Shown piece by piece: positions 22,820 to 33,625 of a stretch of 64,000 nucleotides of DNA. The position numbers were made by a program, and so were the translations under genes. The stretch is from NCBI GenBank assembly GCA_002049455.2, contig KV918828.1:1-64000 (forward strand). Reading direction: 5' to 3'. The notes under the pieces are model-generated. The model made no database searches. It was given only the letters and a program-made list of their open reading frames with translations, and was not told the origin of the DNA. This DNA comes from Porphyra umbilicalis (taxonomy: Eukaryota; Rhodophyta; Bangiophyceae; Bangiales; Bangiaceae). Positions within the stretch are counted from its first letter, which is position 1, and every line of letters begins with the position of its first letter.

Positions 22820-23229
22820 GCCCCCGACGGCCACTGCGGCTGGCTGTTATGCTGCTGCAGGTGGCGACGGTCGACTGTTTGTGGGTGGTTGCCGGCGTCG
22901 ACGTTGAAAGGGGGTTGGTACATCCCCACCGGTCGTGGCAGGACCGAGTGACAGTGCTAGTTTTGTGATTGCGTGGTGCCGGCGTAGCGAGTCCTTTTGT
23001 GGGCCTGCACGATCGGCCATTGACATTGCTTCGTGGGTGGCGTGGGTGTTCGTTTCTTGCTTGTGGTGGTGGGCATGTCCAGTCTTGTGGCGCAAGGCGG
23101 TGGTGCGCGCAGGAGCTGTTGATGTAAAAAACACCTGTACCATACACAATGGCGTCATCATCATCGTACAGCTCGTGGGACAGTGCCGCAGAAAGATCGA
23201 GGTCGCACGCCGTCACGGGTGCTCTTTCT

Positions 23230-23365
23230 TACAGCCGTTCTCCCAAAAATCCCGCACTCCAACTGTTGCAAAAGAGTTCCAAATCGGCCTCTGCGGGGTC
23301 GTAGAGGCCGATTTGGAACTCTTTTGCAACTGTTGGGGTGCGGGATTTTTGGGCGAACGGCTGTA
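23230..23365. mobile_element. Hairpin MITE with TA target duplication (mariner/pogo-like)
   Basis: Arms of 62 bp (23231-23292 and 23303-23364) are complementary with three mismatches around a 10-nt loop. With TA taken as the duplicated target, the ends read CAGCCGTTC...GAACGGCTG. TA targets and CAG termini are typical of Tc1/mariner and pogo MITEs. The homologous position in duplication copy A has no insertion. A transcript would fold into a miRNA-precursor-like stem. Confidence 0.8.
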
Positions 23366-23847
23366 GTGCTAAAAAAAAAAAGCTTTGCTGAAGAACATTT
23401 TGAAAGCGGATTCTGCTATCGATTGATAGGATTCTCCTATCGATGCTACGTTGTCAGCCCTTCATATTGATCCCCGTGAGCGCGGGCGCCGTCTGGGCCG
23501 CCTCGCTCCCTGCCCCTGCGCGCCGGCGACGGGCACCACGGAGGACGACGTGGCGACGACGGCGACGGCTGTGCCTACAGGCAAACACAGGGACGCGCAC
23601 GAATCTATTGCGGTGGCGACCTTCCTCAAAGCCGTGATCGCAACGGCGGTGGCCGCCGGCAGACGGCGGCTGCCTGGTGTGTCGCGGCCACCCCACGCCC
23701 GCGACGGACCTGCGGGGACCACCCTCCGCCTGCCACGACCGTGCGCACCCCACGCTCACCGGTACGCTCACCCTCCCCACTTCCGCGCAAGCCCTCCCTC
23801 CCCCCCCATTTGAGGACCATGCCCCCCCCCCCCCCCCCCCCCCCCCG
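23366..23847. other. Short interval before the hydrolase gene
   Basis: Duplication-homologous sequence to about 23415, then an imperfect inverted pair around GATAGGA/TCCTATC (23431-23444). A run of 25 C lies at 23822-23846, directly before the hydrolase ATG. No gene is recognised. Confidence 0.4.
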
Positions 23848-24635
23848 ATGCCCTCGGCGGCGGCGGCGGCCTCGTGCTCCCCCCCCACCCCCCCCGCCCC
23901 ACCCCCCCCCACCCCCCCCGCCGCCCTCCTCTTCCTCCACGGCCGCGGGGACACGGCCGCCGGCTGGGCGCCCGCCTTCCCCCTCCCCGCCTCCCCGCCG
24001 CTGACGGCCGTCGTCCTCCCCACCGCCCCCGCCACGGCGGTCACCCACGACGGCGGGGCGGTCATGCCCGCCTGGTTTGACGCCCCGCCCGCGTCGGCCG
24101 TCCGGGACGCGCCCGCCGCGACGGCGTGTGGCCTGGCGGCGTCGGTCGGGCGGCTGTCGGCGGCGGTGGCGGCGCTGGTCGCGGGGGGGATCCCTGCCCC
24201 CCGCATCGTTGTGGGGGGGTTTAGTCAGGGCGCCGCCGTGGCCGCCGAGCTGGTCGCGGCGGGCACGTGGCGCCTGGGCGGTGCCATGCTGGTGGGGGGG
24301 TGGCTCCCGACGGGGGGGGGAAGGGCGCCGCCGCCGCCGCCGTTGCGGCAGCCGCGTCCGCGGCGGCGGCGGCGGCCGACGGCGGCGGCGGTGCCCGGGC
24401 GGCCGACGCGCCGCCGCCGCCGCCGTCGGGCGTGCGGGTGCTCGTCCTCCACGGCGCCGCCGACGGGGTCGTGCCCGCGTCTGCGGGTACCGCCGCTGCC
24501 GCCGCGCTAGCCGCCGCCGGCGCGCGCGTGGCGGTGACGGTGACGCCGCACCTCGGGCACACGGTGAGTGGGGGACAGCTGGCGGCGATGGGCGCGTTTT
24601 TGGGCACCGCCCTGCCGCCAGGGGAGGGGGGGTGA
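23848..24635 (+). CDS. Acyl-protein thioesterase/carboxylesterase-like alpha/beta hydrolase, frameshifted
   Basis: From ATG 23848 the first frame gives LLFLHGRGD (residues 27-35, oxyanion loop type) and GGFSQGAAVA (nucleophile Ser126 in G-x-S-x-G). These are signatures of the phospholipase/carboxylesterase (Abhydrolase_2) family that removes acyl groups from proteins or lysophospholipids. The remaining triad members lie in another phase: VLHGAADGVVP (Asp) and PHLGHTVS (His), ending in TGA at 24635. The phase change falls at or near a G-run of about ten bases around 24313, so a sequencing slip or a recent indel is likely. A GCC-encoded Ala/Pro-rich insert separates the halves. Total length (about 260 aa) fits the family. 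An alternative start lies at 23819 in another phase, and the C-run upstream makes the 5' end uncertain. Confidence 0.65.
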
Positions 24636-26215
24636 ACCCCAGCCGGGCGCGCGCGCGCGGCGGGCGTCTCTGCTCTCTGCGGCGGCGGCCGCGGGCGTGC
24701 CGCGCGCCGTCTGTCGGGACCGTCACCTCGCACTTCCCTCGACGCCACGGTTTTTTTTTTTTTTTTTGAACCACCGAGTCGCCGGTTGCGGCGGGCCTTG
24801 AGGGTATACCACACACAGCCCCAAACGGGGCGCCCCATGCTCGTGACGGTCCCCGGTTGTTTGTGGCGGCCCGTGCAGAGGGGGGTAGAGCGGCCGGCTG
24901 CCGCCGACACGGCGCGACGCCGGCACGGGCGTGTGGGGGACGCGGCGGCGCGGTGGCGCCGACGATGGCCGGTGCCGACGACCGTGGCGGGGCGGGGTGG
25001 CGGCAGCGCGGCGGCCGTTTGCGTGGAGTGGGTGCAGCACGTGCGGCGCGCGCGCCCCTAGCTGGCGGTGTCCGCGGTGGGGTGAGCGCCGCCGCCCGCG
25101 GCTTGCGGCCGAGCCGCCCCGCTTTGGTGGGGTGGGGCACCCCCGCGTGCGCCCGCACGGCCGATGCTCATCGGCCACGGCGGGGGGAGCACGGAACGGC
25201 GACGCTGGCGGTGGTGTCTGCCGCCCCGCCGGCCGCCGCGGCTTTCGATGGCCCCCGCCCCCCGGCGGTGGCGGCGGCTGGCGGCGCCGCCCGTCGTCTC
25301 GGCCTGCCCCCGCCGTGTGGCCAGAGCACCCGCGTCGGCACCGCGGGCGGCGGGCGCCCGCCGGCTCGGCCGCCGCCCGCGGCGCGGCGGCCGCGCGGCG
25401 GCGCCAGCGGCGGCGCGGGCGCCACGCCACTTGAGCCCTCCGTGCCGGAGGAGCCGCCGCGCCGCGCCGGCGGCGGCGGCGACGGGCGGCGGCGGCACGC
25501 GGGTGGCGGCGGGTGCCGCGCCGTGGGGGCGACGGCGGGGCGCTTTCCCACCGTGCCACCGTTGCGGGGCGGCCGCGGCGCCGCGGACGGGCGGCGGTGT
25601 CATGGCCATGACCGCCGTGACTCTGCAGCGTCGGCTGGCACTGCTGCTGTCCGAGGCTCGGAGGAGGGGAGCCTGGGATGGCAACTTGGCAACGATTCCC
25701 CCCGTCGTTTTCGCTGGTTATTTTGCATCTTGGGCGCCTGTGTTGTGGGTTGGAATCCAGTGGCCCCATTTTGAGGATTGGGCGTGCTCCCAATCCTCCC
25801 CGACCTTGCCTACCTCGTGCCGCCCCGGAACCGAACCGGGGCAGCTGTCCTTGACAGCCCCACCGCCGGCGGGCGGCGACGCCGCCGACGAGGGCACGGG
25901 GGAGGGCATAAGACCAGGCGCCGCCGCGTCCCCGCTTTCGCCCAGATTGCTCGGTACGTCCGCTGTTTTTCGCTCCCGCCCGCCACCCTTGATTCTGCCA
26001 CCTCCCGCGGAGCACATCCTTAGCTTTTTGGACGGCATTTTCTGTGTGATAATCCCATAGTTTATGGCAAAATGTCTTCTTGTGGCTCAAATAATAAATT
26101 TCTCTCATCTTTTCGGCACACGCGGTCTCTCTCTTTCGTAACCTGAAGGCACGTTCGCGCAAACAGACATACCCTGGCCCGAACTGGCCCAGCTAGCTGA
26201 CACGCTCAAAGAAAA
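24636..26215. other. GC-rich stretch then AT-richer flank, no supported gene
   Basis: A run of 17 T lies at 24751-24767. A 10-bp-stem hairpin (GAGGATTGGG/CCCAATCCTC) lies near 25773-25798. From about 26040 the sequence is AT-richer and contains AATAATAAAT. Frames are on both strands and featureless. Confidence 0.4.
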
Positions 26216-26272
26216 TATGGTGGTTTTCCCAATTTTGGCCACGCCGCGGGAGGCGTAGATTGCCCAAACTAT
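26216..26272 (+). repeat. Dispersed 57-bp repeat, copy 1
   Basis: Matches 45731-45788 on the opposite strand with about four mismatches plus a 1-nt length difference (core TTTTCCCAATTTTGGCCA). Homology stops abruptly on both sides, suggesting part of an interspersed element. Confidence 0.7.
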
Positions 26273-26412
26273 TATGGACCACTTAGTCTCGATTGTGCTC
26301 TGAATTGACCTCGATCTTCGCCACAGCCAATAGTAATGGAGGACCGCGGGATCATGACATCACAGCCGATGTTTTCAATGTGCGCATCCCGTTCCGACAT
26401 GTTGCCTGCACG

Positions 26413-26546
26413 CCTGTTCCCGTCGCAGCCGACTGAGCCCCGTGCCTGTCTCCGTCGCAACCGACTGAGCCCCGCGCCTGTCTCCGTCGCAACCGACTGA
26501 GCCCCGCGCCTGTTTCCGTTGCAGCCAACCGAGTCCCGCGCCTGTT
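26413..26546. repeat. 32-bp minisatellite, about 4 copies
   Basis: The unit starts CCTGTYTCCGTYGCARCC and recurs at 26413, 26445, 26477, 26509 and 26541 with exact 32-bp spacing. Confidence 0.85.
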
Positions 26547-26689
26547 ACAGACAGGCCGCCACGCGAGGATACATACAGTGCGACGACCCTTCCAGCGCCG
26601 ACTCACGAGAGTAATTCCCCAACCCGCCGTCAGTGCCGCAACCCGGGGGGCGTGGTGTGCCGCGGTGATCCGAGCGCGGATCACGGCAG

Positions 26690-27310
26690 GGTGACGACGG
26701 TCACCGCGGCGTCCGGGTATCGTGGGGGTCGTCGCCGCGACGGTGGCGACGACGGCGGCGGCAGGTGCCGACGGCTGTCGCGGTGGGACGGCGCCAGGTC
26801 CCGACGACGGCGGTGGCGGTGGCACGGCCGCAGGTGACGACTGCGGCAGGTGCGACGGCGGTCGCGGTGCGACGGCGGTCGCGGTGCGACGGCGGCCGGT
26901 GCCGACGGCGGTCGCTGTGCGACGGCGGCCGGTGCCGACGTCGGTCGCGGTGCGACGGCGGGGCGTGGCGACGGCGGCAGGTGCGGGCGGCGGCCGGTGC
27001 CGACGACGGTCGCGGTGCGACGGCGGTAGGTGGCAACCAGTGACGGTGCCGACGGCGGCCGGTGCCGACGGCGGTCGCGGTGCGACGGCGGGGCGTGGCG
27101 ACGGCGGCAGGTGCGGGCGGCGGCCGGTGCCGACGACGGTCGCGGTGCGACGGCGGTAGGTGGCAACCAGTGACGGTGCCGACGGCGGCCGGTGACGACG
27201 CAGGTCGCGGTGCGACGGCGGCAGGTGCCGACGGCGGCCGGTGCCGACGGCGGTCGCGGTGCGACGGCGGCACGTGGCGACGGCGGCAGGTGCGGACGGC
27301 GTTGACGGTG
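26690..27310. repeat. GACGGCGGTCGCGGTGC-type minisatellite with 130-bp duplication
   Basis: Short GC units (GCCGACGGCGG, GTCGCGGTGCGACGG) repeat irregularly. Within the array a 130-bp block at about 26944-27073 is duplicated nearly exactly at 27074-27203. The array ends about 15 bp before the ATG of the C8H3 gene, so it may be its promoter or 5' UTR. Confidence 0.8.
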
Positions 27311-27324
27311 GGAGGTCGGTCGTC

Positions 27325-28104
27325 ATGACGAGGTGCAGCATTTGCCAGTTTGTCAGCACCGCGGACGGGCCGACGCACAACGCTCGGACGTGCCCTCTCA
27401 GGCAGACGCAGTGTCGGCGTTCGCTACATGAGGGGCACCCTTTCCATGAGCCTGGGCAATGCGTCAGTGCAACGTGTGTTCACAAGCAGAAATGTAACAC
27501 CTGTGGCTTGTTTGGCCATCTCTACGGCACGCAGGCGCTCACCGTGGAGCGGTGGAGGCTTAACAAGAAGGGCCGCCTCGTGCGGAAGCCGACCAAACGG
27601 CCCCTCTGCAAGGAAGACTTTGTGTGCGCTCTCATGACCGACGTGTCCATCCAAAGCATGGTTGACAACTCCGTCAGCGTCTCCACAGCGGCAGCGCAGG
27701 ACGCGCACACGCGGCGGGTGGCGACGTCGCGCCTGCGAGGAAACACAAACGTAGAGCAGCTGGACATCGACGAGACGGTCAATGTCATGGAGGGGCTGAA
27801 CAGCGATGCCGCTGTCCTCCAAAAGGAGAACAAGACGCAGATCAAGACGCTCTACAAAAATCTCCACCTCGGCGCCGTGGCGGCCAACCGCCTGGCCGCT
27901 TCGGCCGCCGAGAGTAGTTTTGACGAGGCCACGCCGTCTCCCTCCGACAGTGAGCACGGTGCCCACATGTTGAGCACGTCATCTGGTAGCGAGGCGGCCG
28001 CGGCAGCTGCCGGCGCCAGGCGCAGCCGTGGCCGAGGGCGCAGACCCCGGGGCTCTGGCAACAGAGGGACGGGGCGTAGGGGCAGCCGCAGCGGTGGCGG
28101 CAGC

Positions 28105-28138
<34 letters not shown>

Positions 28139-29013
28139 GCTGTAGCGGCGGTGATCGCAGTGGCAGCGGCGGCAGCGGAAAGAAGAAGATGGCGCTGAAA
28201 TCTACGCGGGCGCACAACGCGGGGCGGCAGAGCCGGACGGACCGCTACGCGGCGGCCGTGGCGAAAGGGCAGAGGGCGTCGCCTTCCAAGAGAGGCGTCA
28301 CAGGCAAGGGAAAGGGTCCGGCCCGAAAGGGGTCGATGGCGGCGGCACCAATTGATGTCGACGATCTCGACGACAATGACGGCTTAGTGGCAGTGAACGA
28401 TGGGTGGCCTGCGGGGACGCGAGCGCGGTTTGAAACTCGCCTGCCCGAGTTTTTCTCGCCGCGCTTCGGTGGAAACCCCCCCGCACGCATTGCCCACGCC
28501 GTCGTTGTCCAGCTTTATCAGTGCCCGATCGAAGACGTCGACCCTGAGATGGCCGGGGTGGTCGTCAAGGGGGCGTCGGACTCGCAGTTGCGTGGTTACA
28601 TGCTACCCTCTGGCACGTTGTCCGCGGCGCAGGTTGCGGAGTGGCTGTGCTGCGCCATGACCTCCGCACTCCGCTTCGCGACGCTGCCAAGCATGGCCAT
28701 GGCGCTTGAGCGCGTTGTTAACAAGGCGGCCGCGGAAGCTGCGAACGCTTCTGGCGTTGGGGTGGCTGCAGCCGCCGCTCGGGCGGCCGCCGGACCTGTC
28801 GCCACCGCTGCGCCACGGGGCTGTGTCCCACGCCTTGCAACAGTAGCAGATGCTGCCACCGTTCCGCCCGTGCGGCCCGCGGCCGCCGTCGTGCCGACCC
28901 TGACAGCTGTGTCCCCCGCGGCTGCGGGTTCGACGCCGGCGTTCTCTGGCATCCCCCCGGTCGCGGCCACAACTAAGGCGGCCACGGTCGAGGCCGGTGA
29001 GCGATCGTGTTGA
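27325..29013 (+). CDS. C8H3 zinc-type domain protein with Gly/Arg-rich linker
   Basis: A 562-aa protein from ATG 27325 to TGA. Residues 4-65 form a Cys/His-rich domain with Cys 4, 7, 23, 30, 46, 51, 57 and 60 and His 18, 53 and 65. It starts like a long-loop zinc knuckle (C-x2-C-x10-H-x4-C) and ends CNTCGLFGH. The same pattern recurs at 35446-35820 with identical spacing. A KEDFVC motif follows about 40 residues later. The middle is disordered (Ser, then a Gly/Arg/Ser tract near residues 230-300, and basic stretches with KKK and KGKGPARKG). A more ordered C-terminal part (about 350-480, FETRLPEFFSPRFGG) precedes an Ala/Pro-rich tail. I recognise no catalytic domain. A nucleic-acid- or chromatin-binding role is plausible from the zinc-type domain and RGG-like linker (inference). 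The start choice rests on the M being just before the domain in both copies. Confidence 0.7.
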
Positions 29014-30339
29014 ACCACTGGTGACAAGGTGCTCGTGCTGAGGTGCAGCAGGAGAAGGGAATCCCAGTTGATAGACACATAGAGGCGGGGGTGGGCCCCA
29101 AATGGTGGGTTTCAGACGGATCTCGGGGACTAGCCCCGAGGGACGGACATCGGCAGACAAGAAACCTGCTCGCTCCAACACTTTGTTGCCTCAGGCTAGT
29201 TCTCTTTTTCTTCATGTAGGTCGTGCACCGTGGTGAGGGCTCCAACCGCCCTTCTTGTACTCCTCTCGACGATTTCTGAACACATATGGCGCCCCCCCTG
29301 CCATCGCTCAATACAGAAGCACCGTGACTCCTGGGCTTGCCTCCCCCACCGCACCCATAGCCAATTTGGCCGCCACACCCCCTCCTACGCCCCCGCCCGC
29401 CCACCGCCACCGTCAGCACTGCGCCAATCGTCATTGCTGGCGGCCGGCATGGCGCAATGTGGGGCACACCCGTTGGCCTGAACGCCGCCTTTTTTCGCAC
29501 GGGGGCATCTGGCCCTCGCACCAAGTCGATGTGCGACTTGGCCGCGAACGGGCGCGGCTGTGTTCTGCGGCGGGGCGACCGAAAAACGGTCCCTGCAGTG
29601 TCGTGGGCTGCCAAAGGATGACCCAGGAACGACGGCACCAGCAGGACTCCGGTACCGTGCAAGCGGCCAGCAGTTTCAGAGGTCATCTGAAGCAATACTG
29701 GTATTTCGGGCATCAAAATTGAGCAACAACAAAGATCCGTTGACTGTCCATCAATGGGCGGGGCAGCAATCGCTGGAGCCTCCAATCGCCCCCAACGTGT
29801 GCCAGACTCAGCCCTCCCTTTCTCTCTGTCTCCCCGGCGGCCTTTCGTGTGTTGGCCAGGATCTTACACGAGACCGGTATCCCTCAGAGGTTGCCCCTTA
29901 GGGGCGCCTGCCGCCCCCCAGGGGCGTCCACAGCCACCCCAAACGGAAGGGATCCCACATGGCCTGCATCTTCGGCGCCCCGTCGCCGTGGGGTCGCACT
30001 CGACTCAGTACACTCTCTCAGTTGCCCGTTTCTCCACAGGAAAGGTCCGTGGCTACGGGCCGCACATCTTCAGTCCACCAACCCAGTGGTCACACGGAGA
30101 CGCTGGACACCGGGAGCGCCATTCGGCGCTGCTGCGTCGTTCACTCAGTTTTCTCACCTCGGCCGTGCGCGCGCGGTGCCCGTCCGATGCTGCAACCACT
30201 CTGGTCTCTTGTCGCTCCAATCATGGTAACTGCGTTATCGCCTGCAGTACGACGGGAATGTTGTTCGCAAGGGCGTTCCTGGCGACTTGGACACATCGTG
30301 TCAACCGGGTGCGCTCCGCTCGCCCGACGTCGCCGTCGC
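29014..30339. other. No recognisable gene
   Basis: Open plus-strand frames exist, but the peptides look random and no motif is visible on either strand. The interval may hold the 3' region of the C8H3 gene and the upstream region of the ePHD gene. Confidence 0.35.
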
Positions 30340-30882
30340 GAACGTCTCTCTCGTCGGCGTCGGCTGCACAGCCGTCGGCGCCGGTCCCGCCGCTGTTGAC
30401 GCCGCGGCCAGCGGCGGTGCCGTCGGCGCAGTCTAGCGCATCCCCACACCCTCCATCGCCTCCGCCGCCGCCGACGCCGCCGCCGTCGCTGCCAGCGGCG
30501 GTGCCGTCGGCGCAGCCGAGCGCGTCGCCACCACAGCCAACGGCATTGCCTCCGCGCCGCCGCGATCGCCGCCGCGGCCACCGCCTCCGCCGCCGCCCCC
30601 GTCACCGGCGCGGAGCGTCGGTGCCGTCTTCACAGCGTGACGCCTCGCCACCACAACCACCGCCATCGCCATCACCTCCACCGCCGCGGCAACGCCACCG
30701 CCTCCGCCGCCGCCCCCACCGCCGGTGCCGAGCGTCGGTGCCGTCGTCACAGCGTGGCGCGTCGCCACCACAACCACCGCCACCGCCATCACCTCCGCCG
30801 CCACGGCCACCGCCGCCGCCGCCGCCGCCAGCGCTGGTGCCGACCGGTGGTGCCTTCGGCGCGGCCGCGCGCCCCGGTCGTT
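30340..30882. repeat. Pro-codon-rich imperfect tandem repeat
   Basis: CCG/CCA-rich units of roughly 110-120 bp share GAGCGTCGGTGCCGTC and CGCCACCACAACCACCGCC strings. One plus-strand phase reads PSSQRGASPPQPPPPPSP-type peptide repeatedly. It could encode a Pro-rich N-terminus of the next gene in another phase or be upstream DNA. Confidence 0.6.
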
Positions 30883-30935
30883 ATGAACCCCCTTCCGCCC
30901 ACACCTCCGCCCACACCTCCGCCGATGGCACCGCC

Positions 30936-30966
<31 letters not shown>

Positions 30967-32154
30967 CCAGCGCCGGTGCCGTCGACGCAGCGTACCGCGT
31001 CGCTGCCCTCTCCACTACCAGCGGCCGGGCCGCGTCCTCAGCGGCGTTCTCTGTTCCCGCCTGCTGCCGGACACCCGGACCATGACATTCCTGTGATTTC
31101 TCTGATCACTCCACCCGCGTCGCTTAAGGCGGCCGGCGTTGCACCTACTCAGCAACCCTCTACAAGTCGTCCGTTCCCCGCGTCGAACGAGTTGGCATCC
31201 TCGCGCCAACCCGCTTCCGCTCTGTCACGCCCAGCTCTTCGGGAACCCCGTCCCTCCCGTCATCGCGCTCGCCGTCAGTCTACTACCCCAATTTCCTATA
31301 ATCCACGGGGGTGGCGTTTTGCCCCCTCGAAGACACCCCCGTCGGGATTCTCCTCCGATGAGGTGGAAGACGGCCTACCCCCACCGCCCCGCATTGTCCG
31401 GGGATTCACCGAGTTCCCTTCGTCCGTTGCGACGAGGGAGCAAGCTCGGCGGGACAGCGCATGGTGGTATCGCTTGGTGGCGGCGGACAGGCGTAAGCAG
31501 GACAGGGAGAAGACTGTCGAAGGGGCAGCTGCGACCGAGCCGTACTCGGGGGAGGGGAAGGGCCCCGCCGGCAGCGGCTCTGCGGGCGGCTCAGCCGCGG
31601 TGGCGACGGAGCCCATCAAGGGCGGTGTCTCGTGGTGGCAAGTCACCGAACGTGCGGGAGCCCCGTCGGTTGGCCGGAAGAAGGCGCGCACGAAGCCAGT
31701 TGTGGAGCAGGCCGAGCCCGTGTGCGCCTTCTGTCCGAAGGTCAACCGTACTGGCGGGACGCTGCCGTCGCCCCTGATCGGCCCGTTCACGTTCCGGCAG
31801 GGAAAGAGCTTCTATGTGCACCACATCTGCGCCATGTGGGCCCCCGAAGTCTACCACGACCCCGAGACGGACAACATGCGCAACGTCGTCGCAGCATATC
31901 ACCGCAGTCGGGGCCTGACGTGCTCGGTGTGCAGCACCAACGGCGCGACGGTGGGCTGCTACGTGGCCGAGTGCAGGCACGCGTACCACTACTGCTGTTT
32001 GTACGGCCACCCTCCTCCCTCAAAGTCGCACCCAGAGGAGAACGGACCATGTGTCAGGCACGACGAGCACTACGCGGCTTTCTGCCCGGCGCACGCGGCA
32101 AGGGCCAACGACGAAGCGTTCGTGCGGCGCATGACCGACGACGCGGCTGTGTAA
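30883..32154 (+). CDS. Extended PHD (ePHD) finger protein
   Basis: From ATG 30883 the N-terminal ~270 residues are Pro/Ser-rich and disordered, with an acidic SSDEVEDG patch and WWYRLVAADRR. Residues about 281-402 form a textbook extended PHD (C2HC pre-PHD plus PHD, zf-HC5HC2H type). It has CAFCPK, GPFTF, YVHHICAMWAPEVY, then LTCSVCSTNGATVGC, a YHYCC-like step and FCPAHA. Such modules occur in chromatin regulators and read or contact nucleosomes, so a nuclear chromatin role is likely (family knowledge). TAA at 32152-32154 ends the frame, but the same phase stays open to TAG at 33013-33015 and first reads plausible helical and β peptide (TFLSDRAAAVQAALEDE, ETETIFCRVWG). The TAA may therefore interrupt a longer protein. 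The true start may also lie further upstream. Confidence 0.7.
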
Positions 32155-33015
32155 ACGTTTCTGTCGGACCGCGCGGCAGCGGTGCAAGCCGCACTGGAGG
32201 ATGAGCCTACCCAGGGCATGGACTGCCCCAACTATGCAGTGACTGGTGTCCGGCGCAACGAAACGGAGACCATCTTCTGTCGGGTGTGGGGCGTATCTTC
32301 CGTCGAGGTCGACACCGCATGGGTTACCGTCGCTGAGCACCCTTACCGACGGGTCGTCCGCAGCGGCGAGCGGGTTGCGACCCGAGATCATCCTCGGCAA
32401 GTCCCTCGGTGCGCTCTTTCGGTCGCGCTGCGCGCAGGAGGGGCGGGCGCCGCACGTGGAGGTGCCGCCGGTATCCAGACGTCGCTGGCGAATGTCGGTG
32501 ACGCGGTGGTGCCCGACGACGGGAATGCCAGTGCCGCGGCAGCCGCCAGTGCAGCGGATGCAGCTGGTGAGCTAGCGGCGGGGGGAAGGCAGCGGGGAGA
32601 AGCCGAGGTCGCGGCTGCTGGTCAGTCCCCCGTTTTCCTCGTACGCAACGTCAGACGAGTACAGGGCGTCGGACGAGGCGCTTTCCGGCGGTCGCTTCCG
32701 GCAGTACCTGGTTCCTTTTTGCTCACGATTGTCGTCAGGAGTGTGCCCACCCGTCGACTGTCCCTACCGGTGGGCATGGGCGGTGCCGAGTCTCTGAGGC
32801 CGCTCGGTCGTGGGGGACCGGCTACTGATGGTGGTGGCCGCGTGGGGTCGGCTGGTCGCGGTGGTGGAGCAGCTGCTGCTGGCGGTACCGGCGAGGGGTC
32901 AGCCGGCAACGGTGGGGAGTCGGTGAGCCGCTCTTTTAACGGGTGGCCGCCGCCGCGGCCGCTGCCAGGTCCCAACGCCGAAGAGGGAGCATCTTGGAAT
33001 GACAAGCAGGAATAG
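32155..33015 (+). other. In-frame open extension after the ePHD stop
   Basis: 286 codons in the same phase as the ePHD gene, closed by TAG. The first ~45 residues look like folded protein. The remainder is Ala/Gly-rich and less convincing. It could be a second gene, an extension reached by reading through TAA, or chance in GC-rich DNA. Confidence 0.35.
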
Positions 33016-33594
33016 ACAGTTTTTTTTTGTCACAAGCGACAAACAGCGCCCGCGTGCGCGCCCCACCTCCACAACCCGCGCCACCTCCACACCAGCCAGC
33101 AGCCCTGCCGCCGGCTCGGACGTTGCGTGGGTAGGACCGCACTCTCCACCACCTCCCGTGCTCCCCGCCCCCCGCGGCACACACCATCATGACGCAAACC
33201 CCGGCGCACCGATCGCCCCAGACCAGCATTCGCCTCATCCCCGTCCATCACTGCCGCGGCCGGCCGCCGCGGGCACAGCCGCGAGCGCGCGTGCGTCGGG
33301 CGCACTGATGCCCCGCGCCATGTCGCCGGGGGCCGGCGAGGACGCGGAGGCGGTGGCGTTGCTCTTGGCGGCCGGCGATAACGCGGCGGCGGCGAAGCTG
33401 CTCGGCGAGGGCGGCGCCAGGACGAGACTCGGCGGCGACGGCGGCGGCGGCTGCGGAGGTGGTGGCGACGGCGGCGATGGAGGCGGCGGCGGCCGCCGCA
33501 GACGCGGCCGGCACCACCATTGCGCCGTTGCATCCGACATGGCGACGCCGCCGCCGCCGACGCCGCCGCAGCCGACCCCGCCGCCGCCGCCGAT

Positions 33595-33625
<31 letters not shown>

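Larger units (their letters stand above)
21042..23229. repeat. Segmental duplication, copy B
   Basis: Homologous to 16826-18948 in the same orientation. It includes an extra segment near 21150-21195 in which a CCGAGTGYCTCGGC string is itself doubled. Homology resumes after the MITE at 23366-23415. Confidence 0.85.

Noticed and set aside
26352-27380. 342-codon minus-strand frame
   Set aside because: Made entirely of minisatellite translation (Arg/Pro/Ala repeats).
29754-31085. 443-codon Pro-rich plus-strand frame as a gene of its own
   Set aside because: The first half is featureless and the second half is a simple repeat. The recognisable ePHD protein uses another phase.
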